From contig JBKBII010000001.1 in assembly GCA_046299415.1 (NCBI GenBank), positions 434,001 through 498,000 of the forward strand: a DNA stretch of 64,000 nucleotides, read 5' to 3'. Source of the DNA: JBKBII01 sp046299415 (lineage in GTDB: Bacteria > Pseudomonadota > Gammaproteobacteria > Ectothiorhodospirales > Ectothiorhodospiraceae). Below, piece after piece: positions 18,192 to 27,281 of this stretch (position 1 is the first letter of the stretch; each line of letters opens with the position of its first letter). The notes beneath the pieces are model-generated. The model searched no databases. It was given only the letters and a program-made list of their open reading frames with translations, and was not told the origin of the DNA. Both the position numbers and the translations under genes were made by a program.

Positions 18192-18643
18192 ACACCAGAA
18201 CACGGCTGATGCAGCCAGGTTTTGCGGAAGCTCATTGAGTTGTTCGGCGTCTGGCGATGGCCCCGAGCTCGACTCCTGGGCTCGACCCTTTCAGTTCAGC
18301 GCCGCGCGCGGTTCTTTCGCCACTGTAAGTACACTAATCACAAGCGAATAGAAAACGGTTAGTCGGGTTCCTGAGTCGGCTACGCGCGGTCACTCCAGAC
18401 CTTCGTTCCGACACACGTTAAGGCCGAAATACCGTTCAAGCCATTACAGTCTGCACCTAGATTTCAACTTCGTAGTCAGCTGCGGTGACGCCGATCACCA
18501 TAGCCTTCAGTTTCGCGTTCGGACAGCGCAGGTATCCCGAGACTCAGCGCGGACGTTCGCGGCGAAGCATTCGCCGCCTTTTTCGCAAGATCGCCTCAGG
18601 TCGCTGGAGTCTCGGGCTAAATATCGATAGAATGCGTAGCTTC
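18192..18643. other. Gap between csrA and tRNA-Ser
   Basis: No gene recognised. It ends with a promoter-like element for the tRNA (separate entry). Confidence 0.4.
18605..18633 (+). promoter_or_regulatory. Possible promoter of tRNA-Ser
   Basis: A -10-like TAGAAT at 18628-18633 lies ten bases before the mature tRNA and is followed by a GC-containing discriminator. The best -35 at 17-bp spacing, TGGAGT (18605-18610), matches poorly. Support is mainly position. Confidence 0.3.
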
Positions 18644-18734
18644 GGAGAGTTGGCCGAGTGGTCGAAGGCGCTCCCCTGCTAAGGGAGTATGGGCCAAAAG
18701 CTCATCGAGGGTTCGAATCCCTCACTCTCCGCCA
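18644..18734 (+). tRNA. tRNA-Ser(GCU)
   Basis: A 91-nt class II tRNA. Acceptor stem GGAGAGT (18644-18650) pairs with ACTCTCC (18724-18730); discriminator G and an encoded CCA follow. Anticodon stem CTCCC/GGGAG encloses the loop CTGCTAA with anticodon GCT at 18678-18680, reading AGC and AGU serine codons. A long variable arm and the T-loop GGTTCGAATCC are clear. It lies downstream of csrA, as in E. coli and Pseudomonas. Confidence 0.97.
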
Positions 18735-18775
18735 CTACCTTTCGTGTTGTTTTTCCTACGAAAAAATCAAAAAAT

Positions 18776-18806
18776 CCCGCAAGCCTTTGGCCTGTGGGTT
18801 TTTTTT
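18776..18806 (+). terminator. Rho-independent terminator after tRNA-Ser
   Basis: CCCGCAAGCC-TTT-GGCCTGTGGG (18776-18798) forms a ten-pair stem with one mismatch and one G-U pair, followed by eight T residues. Confidence 0.75.
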
Positions 18807-19134
18807 CGCCGATCTTCTCCACCATCGGACCCAGATACACCGAAACGGAGTCCAAAAACGCCTTCAAAAGATCCTTGTAGCAACGAGTTTCAGCAATGAG
18901 AGGCGTCACGCTGCAGGTACGCGTGACGCTTCAAGATGATGTGACAACGCCCCCATCATCACCAATTTGTCGTTTTTAAATCATCATCATTTTCGCGCTC
19001 AAAAAATCTCAACATGAGCCACCAGCGGAAGACCAATATTTATCCTGCCTCCCCCGATCAACCCATTATGGACTCGATCACTGAGGATCAACGGCCCTGT
19101 TCCACATTGGAACCGGCCGGGTTAAGGTTGGTGG
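18807..19134. other. Gap between the tRNA terminator and the amidohydrolase
   Basis: AT-richer than most of the window, with short ATC runs near 18952-18993. A 68-codon frame from 19014 overlaps the next gene and has no family likeness. No tRNA-end duplication (att site) is seen. Confidence 0.4.
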
Positions 19135-20634
19135 ATGAGATCGACTATGTTGTGCAGGGCTCACAGCACCTGCTTCACACCTCTAGTGCAGCGGCGATTC
19201 AAATGTACGCCGTCCCTTGATGACCGTGCATCATCGAATCGAGACGCTGAAAGACCCAGTATTCTGATCGTCGTTTTAGTCGGTTTCGTATTCGCGTTTG
19301 CCAGCATCGCCGCTATTGCACATGGCAACGCATCGCCTGCCCGACACGCTTCTCCACCATTAAATCCTCCAAGCCCAGAAACCCTCGTTTTAGCTCCACC
19401 TTGTGTCGATTTAGTTTCAGCGCAGGCTTTCGGGCCCGCTGTTTATCGAGAAGCTGGCCAGTCTCGCCGCCAAATCATCGGCGAAACAAATGTGAGTGAT
19501 AAGGTTGAGTTAAATCTAACGGATCGTTCGTCAGCGACCTGCTTGATCGACTCGCATGTTCACTACCGCGACACTTGGGCACGAGACCTCCCGCCTGAGG
19601 CTATGCTCACTCGCCTCGCCAATTCTGGCATTTCCGGTGCCTTCGTCATGAGCGAATCGCCGATCCTTGCGCAGACACTGATTGACCAGTGGCTCGCGCA
19701 ACAGCTCCAGCCAATACAAGCTGAATCCAACCCTTTTTCATCATCTCTCGAGGCCGATCCTGCATACGGGTACAACGCCCGGCCTATAGGGCGCCGGGGC
19801 ATTGAAAGTGACGGCAAGCACGTTAGTCCCAGCACGTGGCCAGTACCCTTTCCGTGGCTCGACATTTACCAGAATGGTCGAACCTCTCAAAACTGGTGGC
19901 AAGGACCACTCGCACCATTCAAAGACGACCTTGAAATCCTTTTGAATCAGGCTCCCCGCTGGAACCTTCATGGTCTCGTATGCGCGCCCGGCTGGGCCGG
20001 CATCGGCGAAATTCACCTTCAAGCCGATAACCGTTTCGCACCGCGATTCGAATGGCTGATGAAACACGCGGAGGAAATCAATCGGCCCGTCATTCTGCAC
20101 GTAGATCCAGTAGTCATTGATCGTGCGTACGAGATCGCTCCCAACCTCGACGTAATCTGGGCACACGCCGGCCCTTTTCCTCACACCGACCTACTCTCCG
20201 ACTATCTTCGGCGTTACCCACGCCTGCGAATTGATGTCTCGATGAGGGCGCAACGTCTGGCGGGGAATATGCCCCCACCGGCATCGGAGCCTACTGAGTG
20301 GGCACAACCAAAGCGTCACTCGGATGAGATGGGGGACGGAACAAGAAAGGCATCGATTGCATCGGACTGGGAAACACTGATCTTCGAATACTCTGACCGC
20401 GTGCTCGTGGGTTCAGATACCTTCAACATGCGCCGATGGGAACGACTACCGGACGAGATCACCGCTCATCGTTACTGGCTTGACGGCCTGTCACCGTCAA
20501 TTCGGCCAGCTCTCGGGTATATCAACGCTCTGGACGTCATCGAGCCGTTTTCGTCGAGGCTAAAGGCGTGTTTTGATCGTGCCCCGATTAGGCCCATTCC
20601 GGAGGCACCTCGAGCACCTCACTCGGACGGTTGA
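19135..20634 (+). CDS. Amidohydrolase-family (TIM-barrel) metal-dependent hydrolase, membrane-anchored
   Basis: Resembles the amidohydrolase_2 family. Metal-site pieces in order: IDSHVHYRD (HxH), ILHVDP, WAHAGPFPH and VGSDTF. A hydrophobic N-terminal segment (ILIVVLVGFVFAFASIAAIA, about residues 43-62) suggests a signal peptide or anchor, so the enzyme probably acts outside the cytoplasm. The ATG at 19135 has AAGG ten bases upstream. The substrate cannot be told. The gene reads AT-richer than its neighbours by eye and has no operon partner. It lies just after a tRNA terminator, which could fit horizontal gain, though no integrase or repeat supports that. Confidence 0.75.
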   Translation: MRSTMLCRAHSTCFTPLVQRRFKCTPSLDDRASSNRDAERPSILIVVLVGFVFAFASIAAIAHGNASPARHASPPLNPPSPETLVLAPPCVDLVSAQAFGPAVYREAGQSRRQIIGETNVSDKVELNLTDRSSATCLIDSHVHYRDTWARDLPPEAMLTRLANSGISGAFVMSESPILAQTLIDQWLAQQLQPIQAESNPFSSSLEADPAYGYNARPIGRRGIESDGKHVSPSTWPVPFPWLDIYQNGRTSQNWWQGPLAPFKDDLEILLNQAPRWNLHGLVCAPGWAGIGEIHLQADNRFAPRFEWLMKHAEEINRPVILHVDPVVIDRAYEIAPNLDVIWAHAGPFPHTDLLSDYLRRYPRLRIDVSMRAQRLAGNMPPPASEPTEWAQPKRHSDEMGDGTRKASIASDWETLIFEYSDRVLVGSDTFNMRRWERLPDEITAHRYWLDGLSPSIRPALGYINALDVIEPFSSRLKACFDRAPIRPIPEAPRAPHSDG

Positions 20635-20895
20635 AGCGATGTCGGACGAAGGTGATCGGAAATCGAGCCAGACTCAGCGAGCCGACCCAAGATATCGGCG
20701 GCGCGCATCGTCGCCTTAACGGCGTCTAACCTTGGCCCTTCGAACTGGACGGAGCGATGACTCTCGTGCGCATCGTTGCGGTCGAAAATTGCCGGACAAC
20801 CGCAACCCTTCAGGCTCAAGTCACTTCAATGCCGTGCCACCACTGCAACCTTTTGAGACTTCTCACAACAAAACATTGACGACGGTGAGGAGACA

Positions 20896-21711
20896 TCAAC
20901 CAGCAGGGTTGTGTGTGACGTACGCCGTATTCACCGCAGAAATTTCATCCAAAATCGATCGAACCACCTGACGAGGTGCCTCCGCGAGCGTGATGGGACG
21001 ACCTACAACGATTTGACTCGCACCGGCGTTGATAGCCTCACCCGGCGTCATGATTCGATGCTGATCATCAGGCGCTGAGCCTGCGGGACGGATTCCGGGC
21101 GTCACGAGCAGTGGCTTTGACCCGAAACGCCGCCGCAATCCCGCGGCTTCTTGTCCTGAACAGACCAAACCGTCCAGCCCGGCCTGAGTCAACGCGAGGT
21201 CGGCTAAACGATCAACCTGCTGGGCCAGTGGAGATTCGATACCCACAGCAGAAAGGGTCGAAGCGTCGGTTGATGTCAGGACGGTCACGGCAATCAGACG
21301 CGTGCCATCGACACACTCTCGGCCGCCCTGCACATTTCCCCCAGATGTATCGAAACATTGACAGTTAGGCACTGCGGCACGCGCTGCTTCGAGCATTGCG
21401 AGCCCACCACTGGCGTGAACGTTGACCATCCACACGCCAAGATCCACCGCACGTCGGCACGCGAGACCGACTGTCTTCGGAATATCGTGAAATTTTAGGT
21501 CCAGGAAGACTCGCAAACCACGACGGTTGAGAGCTGTTACAAGGGACGGGCCTTCTGCTACAAACGCTTCAAATCCAACCTTGAAAGCGACATCAACATC
21601 CTGCAACTCATCAACCAAGCGATCAATCGCCTGTCGATCAAGGCCATCAAGCGCGATGATCAAGCACGGCGCGCCACCACCGTCCCGCAAACCTGTCGTA
21701 TTGGGCATCAT
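20896..21711 (-). CDS. pyrF: Orotidine 5'-phosphate decarboxylase
   Basis: Last step of UMP synthesis. The core starts with CLIIALDGLDR and the active-site stretch DLKFHDIPKT is intact (Lys73 from the start used here). The end of the barrel has VTPGIRPAG and IVVGRPIT. The frame begins at the ATG 21780, but family proteins start 10-20 residues before the first strand. I choose the ATG at 21711, with GAGAG seven bases upstream, giving 271 residues. It follows lapB on the same strand, a common gammaproteobacterial order. Confidence 0.95.
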   Translation of the reverse strand: MMPNTTGLRDGGGAPCLIIALDGLDRQAIDRLVDELQDVDVAFKVGFEAFVAEGPSLVTALNRRGLRVFLDLKFHDIPKTVGLACRRAVDLGVWMVNVHASGGLAMLEAARAAVPNCQCFDTSGGNVQGGRECVDGTRLIAVTVLTSTDASTLSAVGIESPLAQQVDRLADLALTQAGLDGLVCSGQEAAGLRRRFGSKPLLVTPGIRPAGSAPDDQHRIMTPGEAINAGASQIVVGRPITLAEAPRQVVRSILDEISAVNTAYVTHNPAG

Positions 21712-21838
21712 GCGTGCACTCTCATCAATCCCCATCGGCCGCGCAAGAGATCCATTGGCATTTGCAAGAATATCGGTCATGTCCAGCGTTGGTGCTCAGC
21801 GCAGCACAGGCGACCAACCAACACCCTCAATCAAATGA

Positions 21839-23284
21839 TTACGAATCGAGCGACCTCAATGGACGCTCCAGGCCTGAATCGGCCCCAGGGGGTTCCGGAT
21901 CCGCCGAAATGCGAACCTCGAGCGCATCTGGATCGATGTCCAGCGCCCTAAAACTATCCCAACGGCGACAGCTCGGGCAATGCCAGACGTGTTGCCGACC
22001 CTCGAACCCACAATGCGTGCACTGAAACAGAGCCCGCCGCGAAAGCTGGTCGGCCAGGGCACGCTCGAATGATTCGAAATCGCTGAAATATGGCTGTGAA
22101 CTCGGAAGTACTTTCATCCAGCGAACCGCCTCAAGCAGGCCCGACACTGGAACTGGGCGCATCGCCAATACCTCTCGCAGGCTGGCAAGCGCTTCATCAA
22201 GGCGCCCAGCGCGACGCAAAGCGCGCGTCAGAGCGATCGCGCCAAACGCGGACGGATGAAGTCGCTGGATATCTCGCAAAACCTCGATCACGAGCGCCTC
22301 ACCTGCATCGCTGTTTTCAGCGTTCTGCTGCTGGCTGAGGGGGGCGCTTAGCTCACGCGCGAAACTCTCGATCCTCGCGATACCCAAAGCCACCAGCGAA
22401 GGCTGAGTCTGTACCGCCCTTTTCGTGTGAGCGATCGCGGCTTGGAGATCACCCGAACGAGCCGAGCAATCTGCCCGCATCAGATCCGCCCTCGGCAACC
22501 CGGGGGCAATATGGGCGGCTCTTTCGGTATGCTCACGAGCCACGTGAAGGTCGCCGCTCTGCAGATGTTCAAGTGCCCGCTCCAGCGCGTAATGCGCCCG
22601 AAGATGCGTCAACCAATCAGTCGATGATTCAGACGCACGCTCCTCCTGCGGAAACTGATTTGACTCAAGGCTGATTCGCTGAGCCAGATCCTCGGCAACC
22701 ACATCGGCTTCGGCCCATTCACGCTGCATTTCGAGGATACTGAGCAGCAACCGACTAGCCTCGATCCCGCGCCGTTCATCCGCAATAACCGAACGAAGAA
22801 CGATCTCGGCGCGGTCGTAGACGCCGGCCGCAAGAAAATCGCGGCCGAGTTCCAGTAAAGCGGTCGATCGCGTTTGATCATCGAGCGACGCGGTTTCGGT
22901 CATCGCCTGATGCACTCGAATCGCCCGCTCAAAATCGCCTTGCCGTCGCAACAAACGTCCGACGATGAAATGCATGTCCAGCGTTTCTCGATCGACAGCT
23001 TCCCGATTGGCCACCGCGAGCCAATTCAAATCGACAGCGTCGTCTCCGAAACCGGCTGGTCGCACCGCCCGCTCACCGGCAACAAGACCGAGAACACTGC
23101 GTAAAGCCTCCTCCGGCTTTTCGTCCAGAAGCTGCTGCATCGCTTTAAGCGTGCGACGCAAGCGAGCGTCGCGATCGTTCTGCAGGCGATCAACTCGGGC
23201 CCTGAAAAACCACTGTGCGAGCCAAAAGGCCAATAGCGCGATTACCGGCAGAAGCAACCATTGCAACCAATCGACAACGCTCAC
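21839..23284 (-). CDS. lapB: Lipopolysaccharide assembly protein LapB (YciM)
   Basis: Membrane-anchored TPR protein that, in E. coli, brings LpxC to FtsH and so balances LPS with phospholipid synthesis. One N-terminal helix (LLLPVIALLAFWLAQWF) is followed by TPR-like repeats and a C-terminal rubredoxin-type metal site, CTHCGF at about 436 and CPSCRRWDS. The 481-residue length is longer than the E. coli protein (389). Start is GTG at 23284 with AGGATAGG just upstream. The small partner lapA, usually between ihfB and lapB, is absent: the gap to ihfB is only 57 bp. Confidence 0.93.
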   Translation of the reverse strand: MSVVDWLQWLLLPVIALLAFWLAQWFFRARVDRLQNDRDARLRRTLKAMQQLLDEKPEEALRSVLGLVAGERAVRPAGFGDDAVDLNWLAVANREAVDRETLDMHFIVGRLLRRQGDFERAIRVHQAMTETASLDDQTRSTALLELGRDFLAAGVYDRAEIVLRSVIADERRGIEASRLLLSILEMQREWAEADVVAEDLAQRISLESNQFPQEERASESSTDWLTHLRAHYALERALEHLQSGDLHVAREHTERAAHIAPGLPRADLMRADCSARSGDLQAAIAHTKRAVQTQPSLVALGIARIESFARELSAPLSQQQNAENSDAGEALVIEVLRDIQRLHPSAFGAIALTRALRRAGRLDEALASLREVLAMRPVPVSGLLEAVRWMKVLPSSQPYFSDFESFERALADQLSRRALFQCTHCGFEGRQHVWHCPSCRRWDSFRALDIDPDALEVRISADPEPPGADSGLERPLRSLDS

Positions 23285-23341
23285 CGATACCTATCCTCTG
23301 CAGTGGGCGCCTGGCTGGTTCAGGCCACGAAAGCCGGGCGA

Positions 23342-23644
23342 TCATGGCGTCTCTTCTCGCTGACCGCCGTCGTTGGCTCGCTCGCGCAACGCCTTCCCGG
23401 GTTTGAAGTGTGGGATGTATTTTTCTGGCAACCGAACCGACTCGCCGGTTCTCGGATTACGCCCCTCGCGGGCAGCGCGACGATGGAGACTAAAGGTACC
23501 AAAGCCGCGAATCTCAACGCGATCCCCTTGCGATAAAGCATTCGACATGGTGTCGAGAAGAATCTTGACCCCGGCTGTTACATCACGGAGCGGTAGGGGG
23601 TCGAGCTGCCGAACCAAGCGCTCGATCAATTCCGATTTCGTCAT
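23342..23644 (-). CDS. ihfB: Integration host factor beta subunit
   Basis: DNA-bending nucleoid protein that pairs with IhfA. Start revised to the ATG at 23644, giving the family N-terminus MTKSELIERL; AGGAAAG lies just upstream. The frame continues nine codons further. Visible are the conserved VEIRGFGTFSLHRRAAREGRNPRTGE beta-arm and the C-terminal KYIPHFKPGKALRERAN. At 100 residues it is normal size. In E. coli and Pseudomonas it follows rpsA, as here, but the gap to rpsA is unusually long (737 bp). Confidence 0.97.
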   Translation of the reverse strand: MTKSELIERLVRQLDPLPLRDVTAGVKILLDTMSNALSQGDRVEIRGFGTFSLHRRAAREGRNPRTGESVRLPEKYIPHFKPGKALRERANDGGQREETP

Positions 23645-24381
23645 GGCTTTCCTAATAGCAAACGAAGGCACGTCGAGTAGCGAAGTCGATCGATCCGACT
23701 ACAACAATCCGAGTCGTGTCCTTCGGAATCGCGACGAGCTCATTCGTACAGAAAAAGGCTCATCATTCTCAAAAACTCATCCAGACGTCAGTTCTGAGGG
23801 CGCGTACACATGCGAAAGCCGCACTCCGGCCCGAGGCAGCACAAGGGCAACCCTTCACTACGCCATCAAAACAGGCGGGGGCTTGCCTGTCGATTGAGCC
23901 GGAGTCCACCCAAAAAGTCCGACGTTGAGTCGTGCCTTACACGGAAAAACGCACATCGTAGACCTTGGCAGACAGTCAAGCCTCCATCAAACACGCGGGC
24001 CCAAAGCAATGCCCCGAAGGCCCGACCTACGATGCTTGAGCCTCGTGGTTTCGCACACACAGCTAACATCCTTTGGAATCGGAATCACGCGGCTACAGAA
24101 GCGAGAGACTGTTAACAGCGTCGACGCTGATCCACGCAAATCAGGCCAAAGTCGAGGCACCTTGACGAATGACCAAGCGATCTCAAGCATTCTTCCAAAG
24201 AGGCCTCAAATGACAAACGTGATGTCTTGTAAAAGCGACGCACCTCTGGCAGTAGGCCCACCCTCTATCCACGCGCTCAGAGGATGACGTACAAATCAAA
24301 AGACCCTGAATGGATCGGGGTGCCGAAGCACCCCGAAACCAAAAACCCCGCGCGGCCGACGCCCGAGGCATGCGTCACAGC
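23645..24381. other. Gap between rpsA and ihfB
   Basis: Long spacer with no convincing gene on either strand. It contains the hairpin after rpsA (24317-24334) and should carry an ihfB promoter, which I cannot pinpoint. Confidence 0.45.
24317..24334 (-). terminator. Stem-loop after rpsA
   Basis: On the minus strand GGGGTGC-TTCG-GCACCCC, a perfect 7-bp stem with a stable UUCG tetraloop, 47 bp past the rpsA stop. T-rich sequence is not immediate but a TTTTG run follows about 17 bases later, so it may be a weak terminator or an RNA-stabilising 3' hairpin. Confidence 0.45.
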
Positions 24382-26067
24382 TCAATCGCGGCGGTTACCG
24401 AGCTGTTCTTTCAGCAAAGCCCCAAGCGTAGTGTCCGCAGGCTCTTCGGCCTCGGTCACGCTGCCGAACTCTGCCAGCATTTCTGCATCGACTGCCGCGT
24501 CCTTTGCTTTGATCGACAAGCTGATCGCGCGAGTACGTTTGTCGACACCCATGAATCGAGCCTCGATTTCCTGGCCTTCCTTCAATGCCGTGCGAGCGTC
24601 TTCCACGCGGTCGCGCGAAATATCCGCAGCCCGGAGAATGCCATCGATACCGTCCGCGAGTTCGACGACGGCGGCACGCGCATCGACTTCCTTGACGCGA
24701 CCCTTGACGATCGAGCCTTGAGGATTCTCGGCGACGAACGTCTGGAATGGGTCGCGCTCGAGCTGTTTCAAGCCCAAGGAAATGCGTTCGCGCTCAGGAT
24801 CGACGGACAGCACGACCGCTTCAACGATGTCGCCTTTCTTGAAGTTGCGAATCGCCTCTTCGCCGGGCTCGGACCACGACAGATCAGACATGTGGATCAG
24901 CCCGTCGATCTCACCGTCCAGCCCGACAAAAACGCCAAAGTCCGTGATCGACTTGATCTGGCCGCGCACTTTTTCACCGCGATTATGATTCGCGGCAAAG
25001 TCATCCCACGGATTGCTTTGGCACTGTTTCATGCCGAGCGATATACGGCGACGGTCTTCATCGATGTCGAGGATCATGACCTCGACCTCTTGCCCGATCG
25101 TCACAACCTTGGCCGGGTTGACGTTCTTGTTGGTCCAATCCATCTCCGAGACATGCACCAGACCTTCTACGCCATCTTCGATTTCCACGAAGCAACCGTA
25201 ATCGGTAATGTTCGTCACCTTACCGAAAACACGGGTACCAGTTGGGTAGCGGCGGCCGATATTGATCCACGGATCTTCGCCGAGCTGCTTTAGACCCAGC
25301 GAGACACGCATGCGCTCACGGTCGAATTTGAGCACCTTGATGTCGAGTTCCTGACCGACTTCAACGACTTCAGACGGATGCTTGACGCGTTTCCAAGCCA
25401 TGTCGGTGATGTGCAGAAGCCCGTCGATGCCGCCAAGATCCAAGAACGCACCGTAGTCGGTGAGATTCTTGACGATCCCCTTGAGAACGACGCCTTCCTG
25501 TAGCGATTTGATCAGTTCGTCGCGTTCGGCGCTGTATTCCTGTTCGACCACTGCACGACGCGAGACCACGACGTTGTTGCGTCGACGATCAAGCTTAATG
25601 AGCTTGAATTCAAGCGGCTTACCTTCGAGGTACGACGTATCACGCACTGGACGAACGTCAACCAGCGAACCCGGGAGAAATGCGCGGATCTCGCCAAGCT
25701 CGACGGTGTACCCACCCTTGACCTTGCCGCTAAGAATACCGGTGACGTATTGCTCCTCCGCCATCGCCTGTTCGAGACGATCCCAGGCCTTGGCGCGCTT
25801 GGCTTTTTCTCGCGACATGCGCGCTTCGCCAAAACCATCCTCTGGCGTCTCGAGCGCCACTTCAACGATGTCGCCGACCTGGATCTCCAGTTCGCCGTTG
25901 TCGTTGCGGAATTCGATGGTCGGAATAACGCCTTCAGACTTGAGTCCAGCGTTGACGATGACAACGTCATCGTTGATCGACAGAACCGACGCGGTAAGAA
26001 TCGCGCCCGGCTGCATTTGGGTATACGCCATGCTCTCTTCGAGCAAGTCGGCAAAGTTTTCAGTCAT
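24382..26067 (-). CDS. rpsA: 30S ribosomal protein S1
   Basis: Recruits mRNAs to the ribosome. Six S1 repeats can be read; examples are GAILTASVLSINDDVVIVNAG, VLKGIVKNLTDYGAFLDLGG, GTRVFGKVTNITDYGCFVEI and GEKVRGQIKSITDFGVFVGL. The start is revised to the ATG at 26067, giving MTENFADLLEESM and 561 residues, close to E. coli (557). The longer frame begins at 26199. No Shine-Dalgarno sequence precedes this ATG (CATTCCACCC), which matches the known weak site of E. coli rpsA, where S1 controls its own translation. Confidence 0.97.
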   Translation of the reverse strand: MTENFADLLEESMAYTQMQPGAILTASVLSINDDVVIVNAGLKSEGVIPTIEFRNDNGELEIQVGDIVEVALETPEDGFGEARMSREKAKRAKAWDRLEQAMAEEQYVTGILSGKVKGGYTVELGEIRAFLPGSLVDVRPVRDTSYLEGKPLEFKLIKLDRRRNNVVVSRRAVVEQEYSAERDELIKSLQEGVVLKGIVKNLTDYGAFLDLGGIDGLLHITDMAWKRVKHPSEVVEVGQELDIKVLKFDRERMRVSLGLKQLGEDPWINIGRRYPTGTRVFGKVTNITDYGCFVEIEDGVEGLVHVSEMDWTNKNVNPAKVVTIGQEVEVMILDIDEDRRRISLGMKQCQSNPWDDFAANHNRGEKVRGQIKSITDFGVFVGLDGEIDGLIHMSDLSWSEPGEEAIRNFKKGDIVEAVVLSVDPERERISLGLKQLERDPFQTFVAENPQGSIVKGRVKEVDARAAVVELADGIDGILRAADISRDRVEDARTALKEGQEIEARFMGVDKRTRAISLSIKAKDAAVDAEMLAEFGSVTEAEEPADTTLGALLKEQLGNRRD

Positions 26068-26570
26068 GGGTGGAATGAATCCGCTGGTTGTTGACGGGCT
26101 GCGCTCTTCTGCACCGGAAAACGGGCATACAAATGAGCGAACAGCTCCGGGTTTAGGGTGAATGAATGCTTTGGTGTTGTCGCGACCCGAACCGCTCACG
26201 ACGCAACGAAGTCCAAAAGCACGGTGCTGTTAAACGCTGATCGTACGACTTCACTCTCCTCGATTTCACAAACACGGAGCCAGACCGACGAACCAAAACC
26301 GCTCTCGATGTCGATCTGCCCCGTTCCTTCAAACCAATTGACTAGGCTTGCTGAACCTCTTCGCCGCCCGTGTCGCCGTCGCAAACATCGCTCGAGCCAA
26401 CGAGCCCCGGCTATCTAGCGACCTTACCGAGATTTCGTCAGAGCCCAATTAGCGGCTAAAAAGCAAATCCACAGCCAAGGATCCTTGCACCCCGCGGGCT
26501 AGATCATCCCGCCGGAGCCCGGCCTGCCCAATTGACTGAGGTACGCGACCACCACGCCTTGTTCAAACGA
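26068..26570. other. Leader region of rpsA
   Basis: Spacer between cmk and rpsA. In E. coli the rpsA leader folds into hairpins that replace the missing Shine-Dalgarno site and allow autoregulation by S1. This stretch is the place for such structure, but I cannot fold it by eye and see no gene in it. Confidence 0.4.
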
Positions 26571-27281
26571 TCAACTTGAGGTTGCAGCGGTACGATCGCA
26601 GTTTGCTCGGGCTCGCTCACATATCAAACAGACGACGGCCTCGATCTCCAAGTTTGATGAGTCCACGATCCATGCGTCATCCGCAGGCTTTAACGGCGCC
26701 ACAGCTCGATTGGCGTCTTGGGCGTCACGTTCGCTCAGAGCCAACCGAAGGTCATCCAGGGTAGCAGTAACCCCCTGTTCTATCAACTGTTGTCGTCGTC
26801 TAATGGCCCGAACCTCGACGCTCGCGGTCAGAAACACTTTGCAGCATGCGTCTGGAAAAACGACCGTGCCCATGTCGCGCCCATCAGCCACTAGAGGCTG
26901 GTCCCACGCTAGCATCCTTTGACGCTCGAGCAACGCCCGGCGTAGAGCCGGGAGTAGCGCCACACGCGATGCTGCCTGCCCCGCTTCTTCTGTGCGCAAC
27001 TCCGGACCGACGCGGTCGCCATCCAGCCACGCGATGACGCGATCACGATCCACGTCCGGTTCAAACCGAACATCAAGCTGACCCCCAATACTCGCGATTC
27101 CAGCCTCGTCGTCCAACGAGACACCTTCACGCAGAGCTTTCAGGGCCGTCAGGCGGTAAAGCGCTCCGGAATCAAGAAGCCCCCACCCCAATTCACGTGC
27201 ACAACGAATCGCCGCGGTCCCTTTTCCGGCGCCTGATGGCCCATCAATCGTGAGGACCTTCGGCCGGTGATGCGCGCTCAT
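26571..27281 (-). CDS. cmk: Cytidylate kinase
   Basis: Phosphorylates CMP and dCMP with ATP. The P-loop IDGPSGAGKGTAA is at residue 12, LLDSGALYR binds the substrate, and VADGRDMGTVVFPDA is the family signature near 131. At 236 residues the length is normal. Its ATG overlaps the aroA stop by 4 bp (27278-27281), so it is translated as part of the aroA unit. Order aroA-cmk-rpsA is standard in gammaproteobacteria. Confidence 0.97.
   Translation of the reverse strand: MSAHHRPKVLTIDGPSGAGKGTAAIRCARELGWGLLDSGALYRLTALKALREGVSLDDEAGIASIGGQLDVRFEPDVDRDRVIAWLDGDRVGPELRTEEAGQAASRVALLPALRRALLERQRMLAWDQPLVADGRDMGTVVFPDACCKVFLTASVEVRAIRRRQQLIEQGVTATLDDLRLALSERDAQDANRAVAPLKPADDAWIVDSSNLEIEAVVCLICERARANCDRTAATSS

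Noticed and set aside
24310..25293. 327-codon plus-strand frame
   Set aside because: Antisense shadow of rpsA; translation follows reversed S1 repeats.
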